DNA of 64,000 nucleotides. It comes from Flaveria trinervia. Lineage: Eukaryota; Streptophyta; Magnoliopsida; Asterales; Asteraceae. A program made the position numbers and the translations under genes. Every line of letters starts with the position of its first letter. The first letter of the stretch is position 1. Location: positions 102,640,559 to 102,704,558 of the forward strand of contig CM046452.1 in NCBI GenBank assembly GCA_025506515.1, given 5' to 3'. Positions 10,398-23,145 of the stretch are shown in pieces. The notes under the pieces were generated by a model, which did not search any database, was not told the origin of the DNA, and was given only the letters and a program-made list of their open reading frames with translations.

Positions 10398-12633
10398 TGT
10401 CACACCCCGACCGACGGCGGAATCATCAGGATGGACGAATGCGAAACGATTGTTCATAGCACATGGAACTAATTAAGTTGAAATAATATTAAATATAATT
10501 AATCATTAAACATTACAAGACAAATAAGTCCATACAATACAAAAGCTTCAAACAAAGAAATAACATATTTAGTTAAACTAGGTCCAAGTCTTATATGAGC
10601 ACGAAGAGAAACCTCAAGTATTAAACCTGAAACATATTAAAAATAAAGGGTCAACAATATTGTTGGTAAGATTTCCATAGCAATTCATGTCATACATTAG
10701 TGAACAAAGTAACTAGGGATGTAAGACAGAATGCACAATCAAACCTTGACAATTTTACAAGTTTCAAATGTTTACAAGTATATATGATTAGCTAAGTATA
10801 CTTGGATCAACCAAGCAGGCTTGTCAGGCCCATAGATCTATGACGTTGCCAGGCTAGCAATAGTTAATGATTGTACATATAATCGACATTACATGGTAGC
10901 TACAAAAATCAACTAACCACAACATACAAGTGAATTACCATAAGTTTACAAGAATCAAACGTTTTACAAGTGCAATGATTATAAGGTAACATGTTTCACC
11001 CAAAAGTGTGAAAATATGAAAAATGGGTATATAAATACTCACTTGGAAAACTCATAAGTATAGTGATGGTTGTAGAGTACATAAGAAAATTTGAATGTCA
11101 AGAGTCAAAGGTGATGTCCTAAATAATAAAAAACAATAACATGAAGTTGGAATTCATTATAAGAAGTTAGGACGTTTAGAGAATGCTAAAAAACGAAAGG
11201 TAGATTGAAAAAAGGATTATTGCATCAATTTTAGATTCTGGACAGAATGTTTGGTATGTGTTTGAACAGGTCTTAAAAATAGAAAACGGTTTCATAAAAT
11301 TATAAAAATTTATACTTGATTAGTTCAAAGTTTTTCGGACAACTTTCATTCAGAAACAATTTTATGAAAAGATCTTTAAATAGGTCAAACAAGCAGCACA
11401 AGAAAGAAGGTGTTGAAATACGCACTTATCTTGTGAAGACTATTGTTGAGTCGTCCAGTTGAGTTTGAAGACATATAAACTGTTGTTGAAAAGATAATTC
11501 AAAGAACTTAACATTGGAGTCTGAGTTTACTCAAATTTATTTTGTTATGATCAAGTTATGGTCAGTTGAAGTAAGATTATATTTTCTCAGAATTGTAGTA
11601 AGACGCTTATGTGCACTTTTAAAATCATTAAAGCATGAAACGGGTTAGAATATTTTATTATGTCAATATATGGTATATTAGTCTTCATTTGAGTTATAAA
11701 AATATTCTAAGAGTTTGGCATAGCCATCGTTTAGAATAATAATCTTGTGGAATAACCAAATGCGGCGGCATAGCCGTCCATATGCAAACGGGATTCTTTG
11801 TTTATTTTAGTGTGTTGTTAGCTTAATTTAGGTATGTTAGTGATTGTTATAAGGTTAGTGATTATTAAAATATTAATGATCAAATGATGATGACTAAAAT
11901 AAAAAGAGATTTGATAGAAGAAAAAACAATAGTAAGAACATAAAGTCATGAGAACAATTGGATGTTAGGATGATTAAAATGTATAATATAAAAGCAATAA
12001 AAGATTACCTTAGTATTAAGAATTCTTAAAATTTCTTGTAAAATAAAATTCTTCAAATTGATCATAAGCAATGGATGAAAGAAAGATATGATAGTGAGAT
12101 TTTTAAAGAATGAGCAAATAAAAAGTGAGGCCTAAGTCTTGCTTTTATACTTGAGGTTAAGAGGAGGTTATGAATGGTGTTAATGGTGATTTATAAGTCT
12201 TTTAAAAGGGGGTTATGATTTTGAAATAAATATAAGATTAAATAAAAAAATAGATAAAAGAATAATTATAATTTATTTTCTTATAAAATCTTTATAACTT
12301 TTATAAGACTTGTAACTTTATAAGTTTATTAAAATTCATTTTATAACTTTATAAGTTTTAATAAGTCTTTTCCATTTAGTTATTTATTGTAAAATGATAA
12401 ATAAAGATTATATTTTTATGAAAAAGATTTATTTATAAATAAATAAATTATTATTATTTGTTTAAATGATAAAATGAATAAAACAATATTCAATATTGCT
12501 TAAATTGCACATTTAACGCGTTTGATTCAATAAAATAAATAATAAAATTTTAAATATTAAAATTTTCATCGTATGAAAGTTTAAAGTGAGTTCGGGTTTG
12601 GTTTCATAATTTTGAAATTCGACGTATGTTACA
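10398..12633. mobile_element. solo LTR of a second gypsy-like family, with TSD ATCTA
   Basis: The sequence starts TGTCACACCCCGACC and ends GACGTATGTTACA, and is flanked on both sides by ATCTA (10393-10397 and 12634-12638). No internal gag-pol, primer binding site or polypurine tract is present, so it is a solo LTR of 2236 bp left by recombination between two LTRs. It shares the first bases but not the body with the family at 1430-3971. The content is AT-rich without credible coding frames. Transcription direction cannot be told. Confidence 0.88.
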
Positions 12634-14132
12634 ATCTAGCACCACCTAAAGAATCAACCTTAGCAGGACCCCATAAATCAGAATGAATGTAGTCTAATAC
12701 CCTACTTTTGACATGCCTAGCCTTTGTAAACTTTACTCTCTTGTGTTTACCAAGAATACAAGTTTCACAATAACCAAAATCACAATTAATTATGCAGTTC
12801 AGTCATCACCTGTTGCTTTTGCAACTCCACCAGTCCTCGATGACTGATATGACCAAGTCTCGTATGCCATAGCATAGCCTTAGAACTACTATCACCTGAG
12901 GCAGATGCCACCCGAGGTTCTAATACACCAGCACTATCTAGTAAGTAGATATTATTCTCCCTTCTACTTCTAGACAATACTACCATAGATCCCTTTATCA
13001 CCTTAGCCTTACCATCTCTAAGACTAACATGGTAACCAGAACTCTCTAACAGCCCTAAAGACAACAAGCTCCTTTTAAGACAAGGAATATACCTTACATC
13101 ATGAAGATCCACTTCCATGCCATTCTTCATTTTCAGAGTCACTGTGCCATGACCCACAATCTTGCAAGGCCTATCATCCCCTAGCTTTACTGATCCAAGA
13201 TCTTCAATCTTCAGTTCTTTAAGGAACTCCTTCACCGGTGTCATATGAAATGAACACCCTGAATCCATAATCCACTCATCCTCCTTGTCACTGCTTGTGA
13301 CAACCAACACATCTGCACTTTCATATCCATAAGAGGAATCATCATGTGCATTGTGTCCAGGATGAGTTTTTGATTCACTTGATTCACCCTTCTTCCTTTT
13401 CAAGTCAGGACAAGCTTTCTTGAATTGCTTTTCATATCCACACACATAACACATCCTCTTATACTTGGATCGTGACTTTGAGACACTTCTCTGCTTGAAG
13501 TTTCTTTGTTCAGATCTTCCCCTGACTACCAAGGCCTTTCCACCATCTTCCTTATAATCAGTTCTCTTCTTCATTGCTTTTGAATTGAGAGCTGCTAATA
13601 CTTCTTTCATGGCAGGAGTGTCCCTACCATACATCAAAGTATCCACAAAGTGCTCATAAGAGGATGACAAAGATGTCAAGAATATGGTTGCTTGGTCTTC
13701 ATCATCTAACTCAACTTCGATGTTCTCAAGATACAACACCAACTTGTTAAATTCATCAGTATGATCTTCAATTGACTTCCCAGGAGCCATTTGGAATGTG
13801 TACAACCATTTCTTGAGATACAATTTGTTCGCAAAAGACTTCGTCATGTACAAACTTTTCAATTTCGCCCAGATGCCTACAGCATACGTCTTCTTCGATA
13901 CTTCTCTGAGTACTTGATCCCCCAAGTTCAAGATGATTAAACTGCGTGCCTGTTCTAGCATCTTCGTCTTCTCCTTCTCTGACATTGTGTTCGACAACTT
14001 GGATTCTCCGGCAAAAGCATCCACCACTCGTTGGTGAACGAGTAATGCCTTCATCTTCAACCGCCATAACCCGAAGTCGTTCTTTCCGTCTAATTTGTCA
14101 ACTTCAAACTTTGTAGACACTATCGTTGCCAC
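12634..14132 (-). pseudogene. copia gag-protease-integrase N-terminus
   Basis: The start Met at 14130-14132 opens a 448-residue frame. Gag comes first (UBN2/Retrotran_gag-like, with LWRLKMKALL and MLEQARSLI), then a zinc knuckle near residues 228-241, CYVCGYEKQFKKAC, in which the expected His is Gln. The protease motif is DSGCSFHM (about residue 290) and a GAG-pre-integrase segment with LWHTRLGHIS ends the frame. It closes at 12786 through a one-base shift, and the next frame continues with the HHCC end CDYCETCILGKHKR and an integrase start (YIHSDLWGP) to 12639. The element is dead: one frameshift, zinc knuckle altered, integrase split. Confidence 0.87.
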
Positions 14133-14176
14133 CGATCGATCTTTGATTGAATCTTAATTCTTAATTGAGCCAATAA

Positions 14177-14192
14177 CCAGGCTTTGATACCA
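14177..14192 (-). promoter_or_regulatory. primer binding site of the copia element
   Basis: On the minus strand it reads TGGTATCAAAGCCTGG, matching the initiator Met tRNA primer site with one early mismatch. It is two bases from the LTR end at 14195. Confidence 0.88.
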
Positions 14193-14194
14193 AT

Positions 14195-14921
14195 TGTTGC
14201 AAAACTAATTGAGAATACTAACGTGGAATATCAATAATACAAAGATGATATAAGAAATAATAAAGTCATGAACAAGAACTTTCAATTACTATGATTGGAA
14301 TGATTTCGGATCACCAGATCGATTACATCTGATCCTTATTTATAGCGTATTAACTAATTATAACGAACACTCAACAAAATTGAGTTATGCTAGCTTGGAA
14401 CGTACGCACAACCTTATGTAGGGGTGTTCAAAAATATCCAAATCCGAAAATCCGATCCGAAAATTCGAATCCGAAAGATCCAAACTTTCAGATATTCGAA
14501 AATTCGGATTCGGATTCGGATAGTGATTTTCAAAAGTTTCGGATATTCGGATATCCGATTATCCGAAAACTAAAAAAATATTTTTTAAATTTTTTTGAAT
14601 TTTAGATATATTTTTACTTTAGGTTGAGATTTTTTAGTGTATATTGTGAATTTTATGATATGAGTTGGGTTTTTATATTATTTTTATAATATTATATGTC
14701 TAATTATTGTAAAAAAAACTAAAAAATAAAAAAATAAAAAATAAATTTTGGATATCCGAATCACTATCCGAATCCGTATCCGAAATTTTAGATATCCGAA
14801 ATTTCGGATACGGATTCGGATAGTGATTTCCACTATCCGAAATTTTCGGATATCCGAAATTCGGATATCCGACTTTGAACACCCCTAAACTTATGGATAG
14901 TCTTATTGTCTCAAGTTAACA
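14195..14921 (-). repeat. 5' LTR of the copia element, carrying a MITE
   Basis: In plus orientation it starts TGTTGCAAAACTAATTG and ends CTCAAGTTAACA, giving TGTT...AACA ends. A 469-bp hAT MITE splits it; without it the LTR is about 250 bp. A TATA-like TTATTTATAG lies near 14336-14345 on the plus strand; on the minus strand, the element's own direction, no clear box was identified. Confidence 0.8.
14419..14887. mobile_element. hAT-type MITE with ATCCGAA internal repeats
   Basis: Ends are TAGGGGTGTTCAAA and TTTGAACACCCCTA, a 14-bp inverted repeat. The flanking 8-mers are ACCTTATG (14411-14418) and AACTTATG (14888-14895), 7 of 8 equal, which is the 8-bp duplication expected of hAT transposases. 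Both subterminal regions are dense in variants of GGATATTCGGAT and ATCCGAA, in both orientations; the middle is AT-rich. No transposase is encoded. Confidence 0.92.
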
Positions 14922-17528
14922 AAATTTCTAGATTATGCGCGTTTTGTTTTACCACGCCTAAAATACATGCTTTATGAAAATGTAATAACTTTTTGAAAAA
15001 AGTATAGGAACAAATAAAACAATTCTTCTTCAAACATCATCTAGCTAACTAGCTTATCCGAATAAATTATAAATTAAATAGACTATAATATAATGACACT
15101 ATCGAATAAAGTATGTTCAATACAGTATGAGACGTCGACGTGACAAAAAAACTTACAAAAGTCAATACATTTTGGTCTTGTGGATGCTCTAAATGCTACC
15201 TAAAATAAATGATTAAAGTTGACTTAATCAACTAGCGATAGTTCTCTATACGAAAAATCAAGTAAAATCAACGTTTAAAAAAGAGTAAAAATGTGTTTAA
15301 TAAACTCCCCTAAAATCTACTTTCGAAAAAATAAAGTTTTTTTCCAGATTTTTTATGTGAAAAACTGAAAATAAAATATGCAATATCTTTTTCGGTGTGA
15401 AAATGATTACAATCAACTTAAAAATAATATTTGATGCTTTTGGTGTAAGAATAGTACCATTATAGTTTAATTTTAATCATTTTAAATCTCGAAATGATTA
15501 TTTAAGGTTAATCATGTTTTCTTATGAAAAACAACCTTTTAATTATACTTAATATTTAGTTTAAAAAAATGTTCCTAAAACATAATTACCTTTACTAGCC
15601 GTTAACATAACAGTTGATCAAATATATAAAATATCAACAAGTGCGTTTATAAGCAAAATTATCAAACTCTTATTAGGCGCTACATACAGATATATTTCGG
15701 ATTGAAAATTTTCCAATACTACGCGTAAAAAGTATTCTGTACCATTGATCTCGCTATTTTAATGATTAAACTAAGACACCGATCATATTGTAAATAAATA
15801 AAAGTTAAAAACAACTAAAAAGATAAAAATGTATCAGCCGCAATTGTTGAATTTTATTATTTCAATATAGTCTCAATGAAACTCAAATAACGTTAATGTA
15901 ATTCATTATTGTACAAACACACGTTTAAAAAAGTATTGATGCGATAGTTGTTAATAACGATGCATTTAGTTAGTTTCCGCGGTATATACATCAAGTTGTT
16001 TAATTACAAGGGTAAGTCTAAATTAGTTACAATGATATGTCTAAACTAGTTATAACATTAAGTGTAAACTAATTACAACAATGTCTCTCGTGTATAATGT
16101 GAGGTGTGTCCAAGTGATTCAAGTTTAATGTATGAACAAGCCATGCATAATTTATAACAGTGAAACCAAATCATTACAACTTAACATCTGAAAACACATT
16201 TTATTTAACAAAATACTAAACCTTCATGATAAAATACATTATTACATTTTGGAGGCTTACGTGTGATTCAATGCGAAACAAAAAAGATCACTTAATCAAG
16301 AACCGATTTTATATAATTTTGTATGATCGTGAATGTAACTTTAGTTGTTGTGTTATAAACAAACAGACAACTCACTTTAGGTGTCAACTTATCTTGTTTC
16401 TTTTTTGCTGTATAAAGCATATATGGATGCTATCAAATAAGCTATATAAATATTTTGGAACAATCCTGACGCTAACTCGTTTTATTTTTGTTGACGATAC
16501 ATTTAACATGTTCACTCTTCTACGTATGTTAACAATTTGAAGAAGCTACAAATCAGCTGTCACATAATAAATATTTGATGTGGCTTATCCGTTAAACGGT
16601 CGTCTAAATAACTCAAAACTTTTATCATTATTTATATATATTTTTTTATAAAATCGAATATTTATCTAATATATAAAAAACCCAATGACATAATTGAAAT
16701 ATGTATCGTTCTGTATAATTACGAACTAGAAAGAATAATTCAGGTTTAGGTGAGTTGTTCCATTTTAATTACATTAACAAATTATTTCTTTATTTAGAAG
16801 TTTGGTCACATTTTCGTCCATATGCTTGAATTCTCCTTCTACACGACATTAAGAACAACGAGGTTAATAATTAAATATACAATAAATAAATTGTAACTAA
16901 TATCATCCTTAATTTGATGATCCAAGACATCCAATAAAAACAAACTAAGTGTTTCTTAAAAATAACCATTGACCGTCAATTATATGAAAACATCTTTTAA
17001 ATCAAGTGTAGTAGGTTAACTAATGTTTAAATCCTCTATTGATACAATAATATAGAAAAAATGAGTTTGACGCCCGTTAAGTACTTGGAGTCTCATGACT
17101 TTGGAGTTTTTTTTAATTATCTTGTAATGGTATTTGAAGTTCCATTTGTGTTTATGTCATCATCGGATTTGAAGCCCTCAAATTGTCCAAGTGTAAAAGC
17201 CAAACTAGATCCACCGGTTCGTCATATTAAGTCTCAGATTAAAAGATTTAGTTTTGTTAGTTATATGTTTTTTTTTTCTAAATTACAACACGACTTTATT
17301 AGGTAACCAATAAATTTACGATGAATTAAAGAATTAATTATATATATATCTATACATATTGTTGGTGATGACCAAGTCGTATCAAGAAAGATAAGTTCAA
17401 CAGAAAGTCAAAGCTGCATATGATAAGTTGAACGGAAATTACGAAAATGGTGATGATTTAACACGAGACCTTCTAGATGGAGTATTGAACACGCTCATTT
17501 CATTTTGGTTTAATAAAAATATGTTCAT
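14922..17528. other. intergenic, AT-rich, no gene seen
   Basis: No recognisable coding sequence or RNA gene was seen. Frames such as 16226-16540 have no recognisable domain and sit in AT-rich sequence. The first bases after 14921 (AAATT) may be one copy of the copia target-site duplication. Confidence 0.5.
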
Positions 17529-17596
17529 TTCTCTCTCTCTCTCTCTCTCCCTATCTCTCCCTATCTCTCTCCCACTCTCTCTCTATCTCTCTCTCT
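17529..17596. repeat. CT microsatellite
   Basis: A nearly pure (CT)n run with a few interruptions (CCCTATCT, CCCACT), about 68 bp. Just downstream, 17640-17745 has repeated short palindromes (AACTGCAGTT twice, GTTTACAG/CTGTAAAC several times). Confidence 0.9.
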
Positions 17597-20134
17597 AATA
17601 AAATAAACTAAAGTTATATGTTACATACAACATCAAATTATAAACTGCAGTTAATAAATATGTAAATTGTCGTTTACAGTCACTGTAAACTACAGTTTAC
17701 AGAGTAAATAGTCGTTTACCTTTTTGTGAACTGCAGTTTGTTTTTTTTTCAGGTTTTTACCCGGTATATGAATCATAAACCATATAAACTTATATAAACT
17801 TATGCTCTATGAAGAAATAATCAGATTTTGTAAAGATGATGAATTGTTGACTCGATGATGGAAGATTTTCTATAGTTAATATCAATATTGTAAGAATCTT
17901 TTCCTTAATAAGATAGAAGTTTGAGTCTTTTAGTCTATCAAAAGTTTTAGCCTAAATGACCTTAGTTAAATGAAGTGGTTGAGTTGGACCAAATCACGAC
18001 ATGTAATTAGGGTGGTGTAAGAGGCTAGTGGTTTGGTTAGAAAAGGTAGCTTTTGCCTTTTTGCTAAATTAGAGGCTTATAGCAAGTCAATATAGGCCCG
18101 TTGTATTGAAAGCCTTCCTGACTCTTGAACAAATGCGTTGATATACAGGAGGTTTAGATGAGATGGATTATCGTTTAATGAAAACTATTGCAATTCATTG
18201 CTTGTGTTTTCATGTTATATGATATTTTAGTCTACTGACATCTGGTGTTTATTTCTACGTATTTAATGTAACCAGCAGTCTTACAAAATAGATAATACAT
18301 GGATTTTAATAGTAGATTTTAGGGATGTAAATGTTTGTTGTTAAAAATATTATTTGTTTCATTGTTACAGTTATATTATCTATAAATCTCAAATTATTCA
18401 CATACTCAAATCAACATTCAAAATATATAATGAAATTTCTTTTGAGGTTGAAAGGTTTTGTTAAGATGGATTTGAATTTTACACACTAAGATATATATAT
18501 TTGTTAACATTTATAATTTATTTTAATTAAAATTATTTTTATACACATACATCATCGTTTGGTTTTATTCATTGGAAATAATAAATGGTCTGAGATTTGT
18601 TGTCGGATGTGTAACGGGGCAAATGCAAGTTGAAAGTGTCTTTGATAGTCTGCTTGAAGTTGTTGACCGAATCAACATGTCAATGATTAGAATCTAGAAA
18701 CCTCTTTTATATTCATTTTATCAATAAATGCATGTCCACACTAAGTGTAGAAGATTTTGCTAAATTTAACAATACGAAATATAACGATGTCCATCTAATA
18801 TAATACACAATAACTTCATGTATATTTTTTACGTGTCTTCATAGTTCATACCGAAAAGAAACATTCACGTAATTATCTTACGAAACTATCAACATGTTTA
18901 CAAACTACTTGTTATCAACGAAAAAATAGCATCTATTATACGTCTACTATACTTCTAGTGTCATCACAACTGCATAGTATAATTTACGATGATTAACTTG
19001 ATATGAGATTATAACATAAAACATTTGTTAGCATCTCACTTTATCAAATTATATTGATGATTTTTGTCATGTCATATTGATATATAACAAGATTAAATAA
19101 AGATACGTGTTACGTGTCTATGATTAAATAAAGTGACAATTTAAGAACATAAAAGAAAAACTCATCAAAAAGAGCTGCATGTTACCTTTGGAGCAAATCG
19201 CATTTGCACATGACCTAAAAAGGGCAAATTTATGAACTGTAAGTGGTCACAAAACAGTTGGTGTTTGCATGGATAAAGCCATGGATGAGTATTAAAATAA
19301 GGTCTAAAAAGCATAAAAAATCTAAAAATGAGGGGTCCAAACTGGAAAAGTGAAAGTACAGAGTATAAAGTTTGATCGGGGCCCATTTAAATTATAAAAA
19401 TGATGAAAAGGGTCCTTTGACTTAAAGTTAGGGCAATGGGCCAAGGGCTTTACTCAAGTATATAAGAATGCCATGTTTGTGAGAGGGAGGCACAATAATG
19501 ATGTTTAAGGTAATGCAGTTTTTTATCCATTTTCCAAATCTTGAATTACACAGTTTGTCTTTAACTTTGGAAAATATGAAGAATATAAGTTTAGGTTGCA
19601 TTCTTGGTGGGTTTTGTTTTAAACAATTTGAGATGAGGATTTTTGTACATAGGTATTTAGGAATTTGCGTCTTCAATCAACTGAATATACTACAATTTTT
19701 TTTTTGTAAATTTAGTTAGATGTGAGAGCAGAAGCTTGAGCTTCTTTTACTCAATTGTTGAAACTTTTGTTATATTTGACCTATTGCTTTTGATAGATTA
19801 ATGTTATATTCTTAACAAAGCTCGGGCTCGAAAAAAACTTTGTTTGGTTAACAAAACATTTTAGAATTTTCTTAGAAAGTAAAACAAATGTGCTACTTGA
19901 AAATTGATTTTAGGAAAGCTAAGACTTTCAAAAGATAAGATTACTCAAATATTGTCAAACAGTGTTTACTAGAATGTTGTCTAATAGTTTCTTTTTCTTA
20001 TTTATGGATGTGTGTGTGTCGTTTACATTTTTGCTAAATTATAGCATTAATTTATCAAACACTTGCATAACTATGACAATTACAAATGAGATATGCAGGA
20101 TTCATATGTTATGGGTTATTTTTATTTTGGGTTG
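17597..20134. other. intergenic, no gene supported
   Basis: The sequence is AT-rich. A TATA-like TATATAAG lies at about 19457-19464 followed by a 73-residue frame (19498-19719) that I do not recognise; it is too weak to call. The segment ends with one copy of the duplication GGTTG (20130-20134) of the following solo LTR. Confidence 0.45.
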
Positions 20135-22705
20135 TGTCACACCCCCGCTAAGAGCGGAAACACGGGGTTGCGACGAGACGGGAATCGTCATAACACGGTA
20201 AGCGATAGAGATGCAATAATAATAATGATGACATGCGTGTCATGACGACACCCGACAACAAGGGGACTTGTGTCGTGTTTAGTCAGTATTCACGACAACA
20301 TAGCCATAAGCATAAACATGATATAAGATAAACAAATGTAATAACATTGTATGCAATTCCCACAACCCGGGAACAAGTTACAAAGTATAATGTTGTTTGA
20401 AGCAGTTACAACAATTGTTTTCAAAAAGACAAGTTTGGCCCGAAAAATACATCCTAGGGTCTCCACTAAGACAGCACACCTAGAACCTCAGCTAGCATGA
20501 TCACCTGAAAAGATATGCTCAAAATGGTCAACAAAATGGTTGGTGAGCTCGCAGGTTTTAGTAATAAAAGTGTAAGTGATGCTGTATAAAGTAAATGATA
20601 TGGAATACCGTGAATGCAGTTATATACACAAGTAAAATCACATGACATGAGCTTTGCAACCAAACCTAGCGACGTACACAAAGAAATTGTCGGCATATAT
20701 TCACCCAAGGCCCGTACCTGGCTATTGTTGGTACTAACTAGTATACCAACATGAGGGTGGGGGTGTCAACCCAGTAATACTACCAATACCTAACCGTCGG
20801 TTCCACACTGGAATTAAATGGTTGTAAGAAAGAACCACAAAGCAGACTCAAGCATGTATCAGATAAGTACCCACAAAACAGTAGCATGTTGATTCCAAGT
20901 ATGTAATTTGTATGTATGTTGTACAGCATAGAAAATGGGTGAGCATACTTTTCCCCCATGTTTGTAAATGTTTGTAAAGTAGTATAAGCATAAAAGGGGC
21001 CACGGAACTCACATGTTAAGTGGTAAGTATGAAAGATCGAGATTCCCAACAGTTGAATGCAATGATCGGTCAAACACCTATTGATAGTTATTGTTAAGCA
21101 TTAATGACATGTATAAAGCGTATAGTATGTTGGTCGGTTCGGGTTGTATCGGTTCGGTCGTGGGTAGCACACACACACAAGCGGACACACGTATCAGATC
21201 TTATGTAGATCCAAATACTACGAGTAGTCGTCATTGCTTATGACATCCGTGAAATGATCTCGTGGTTATGAAAGATAGTACTTGTTAAGTATTTGGAGTT
21301 CCATTGGATTGTCGATATTTGTAAAATGTTAGGTGTTTTCAATTGAAATAGTATGTGCATGTGATAGCGTTGACTTTAATCTGTGTGGTCAAGCAATGAC
21401 ACTTTTACTAGATGTTACCTTATCATCATCAGTCACACAACAGGACCAGACGCTCGACTCAACGCTCCATCCTTACGAATCAACCTTCAATCGTACGAAT
21501 CAGCTTCATTCGTACGATTGAGTCTTCATTCGTATGGTTGGCATTCAGTCGTACCACACAACACACATTCGCACGACCCAAACTCCATGCGCACGAATCA
21601 ACCCTCAATCGTGCGAATTAGCTACTTTCGTGCACGATTGAACCTTCATTCGTGCGATTGGACTCCAGTCGTGCGAAACACGCACAGTCGCATACATTCA
21701 TTCGGTCACCTGACTCAATCGCACACAATCATTCATACGCATGACTCAATCACATACACTCATTCGCACGCATGACTCAATCGCATACAAACTCACAGTC
21801 GCACGACTCAGTCGCACGACATGCCTAGTCGCACAACTCAGTCGCACGATTGACTTAGACACACGATTCAGTCGCACGACTCACTCAGTCGCACGGCTCA
21901 ATCGCCTGGCAGACCCAGTCGCCTGAACTGCAGAATCGCGACTGTGGTCGAGCTGAGCAGCCCCCGAGCTGCTCTAAACGCGAGTTTTACACCACAAGGA
22001 CTTCCAGAAACACTCTACAAACATACACAAACATGAAACACAAGCAGAAAGACCTCACACGCACCCACACGACCTCATGTGTTCGAGTTGAACCCGAACA
22101 CCCGAAACCCTAGTTTGGACAGCCGTGAATAAGCAAGGAAAAGGGACAACCAAGGTCGCCTACCTGCTAGAATGGAGCAGACTAGGCCGTAGGTGGAGTC
22201 TAGACAACAAGAACAAGAGCAAGCGGGTTGGATTTGGTGCTAGAATGAAGAAAATGTGTGTGTCAGGAGTGAAGAGGTGAAGAAGATGAAGTGAATGAGG
22301 AATGTGGCTGGGAATGGGGTTTATATACCCAGTCCAAGTTTGCAAAATTACAAGTTTAGTCCCTGCACTTAACCCTCGAGTTTCCCAAAAATTGTTTCGG
22401 TTGATTACGATCTTAAAATGTTTGTTATATTAAGGTTAAAAGCGTGTTTAATGGCATTTGATAGTCTAAAATGGTTTTATTAATGACAATGGTTGAAATT
22501 AAAAATGACATATTTGGGGGTAATGGTGATGAAATTTATAAAAGGTTTATGCTTAACACACGTTCTCGGAGGAAGTACAGGCACAAGGAAAAAATAAGCA
22601 GACATGATTCCTTAAAGCAGGAGTTCATGAAGAAAAGAAAGAATAATTAAAATATTTCTATGCTTATTATGTCGTTCGACGGACCTTAAGGCGACGGATG
22701 TCACA
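20135..22705. mobile_element. solo LTR of the first gypsy family, with TSD GGTTG
   Basis: It starts TGTCACACCCCCGCTAAG and ends CGACGGATGTCACA, and is flanked by GGTTG at 20130-20134 and 22706-22710. Length is 2571 bp, against 2542 bp for the LTR at 1430-3971, with which it is collinear throughout. There is no internal region, so it is a solo LTR. By comparison with the other copy, whose PBS fixes direction, its transcription sense is minus. Confidence 0.95.
21440..21930. repeat. TCG-rich minisatellite inside the solo LTR
   Basis: This is the counterpart of 2760-3200. The left part has TCGTACGA palindromes, the middle TCGTGCGA, and the right part AGTCGCACGACTC-like units. Unit number and order differ from the other copy, so the array changes faster than the LTR around it. 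Confidence 0.85.
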
Positions 22706-22719
22706 GGTTGGGCTTAAAT

Positions 22720-22947
22720 TGTTAGTTTAATCTTGTAAATGGTTGTAAGTACAAGGACTAATGTTGAGGTACTTGCAAACCAAGGGGTTTTTGAGTTAGT
22801 TTGTATCCCTATTTTTTAGTCGGTTTAGTATCCTGATTTGTATAGGACTCTATGGTTATAAATAGAGGACATCTGTTGTAATCTATAACACAATTCAATA
22901 CAATCAGCAAGTTACCGATTAGTTTTGTGATTGCCAATTTTCTTTTA
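22720..22947 (+). repeat. 5' LTR of the copia element
   Basis: Starts TGTTAGTTTAATC and ends CCAATTTTCTTTTA, so the terminal CA appears as TA. A TATA box TATAAATA is at 22857-22864. Length 228 bp, equal to the 3' LTR. Confidence 0.92.
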
Positions 22948-22949
22948 AT

Positions 22950-22961
22950 TGGTATCAGAGC
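22950..22961 (+). promoter_or_regulatory. primer binding site of the copia element
   Basis: TGGTATCAGAGC matches the initiator Met tRNA 3' end exactly over these 12 bases and lies two bases after the LTR. Confidence 0.92.
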
Positions 22962-23145
22962 TTAATCGAGAAGGAGATCTGTGAGTCCGGCATAAGCGTT
23001 CTTGATTGCAAGGCAGCGCGATTGAGGAAAGAATCTGCGACGGATTCAAGGAATTGGTGATCAAAGATAGCGAGGTTCGAAGACTCGAAGAGGAGATTGA
23101 TTCAAGATTTCCTTAACCTACAGTAGACGGAATCGCAACACAACT

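Larger units (their letters stand above)
10329..14921 (-). mobile_element. Ty1/copia retrotransposon, 5' part, interrupted by insertions
   Basis: On the minus strand the order is the 5' LTR (14195-14921), primer binding site (14177-14192), gag-protease-pre-integrase (12639-14132) and the start of integrase, which resumes at 10329-10397 after a solo LTR insertion. Removing that insertion and one copy of its target-site duplication rejoins GGAR to YFMTLIDDFSRKVW in frame. The SIRE-like element interrupts the integrase again at 10328/10329, and the remainder lies left of the window or is lost. Confidence 0.85.
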
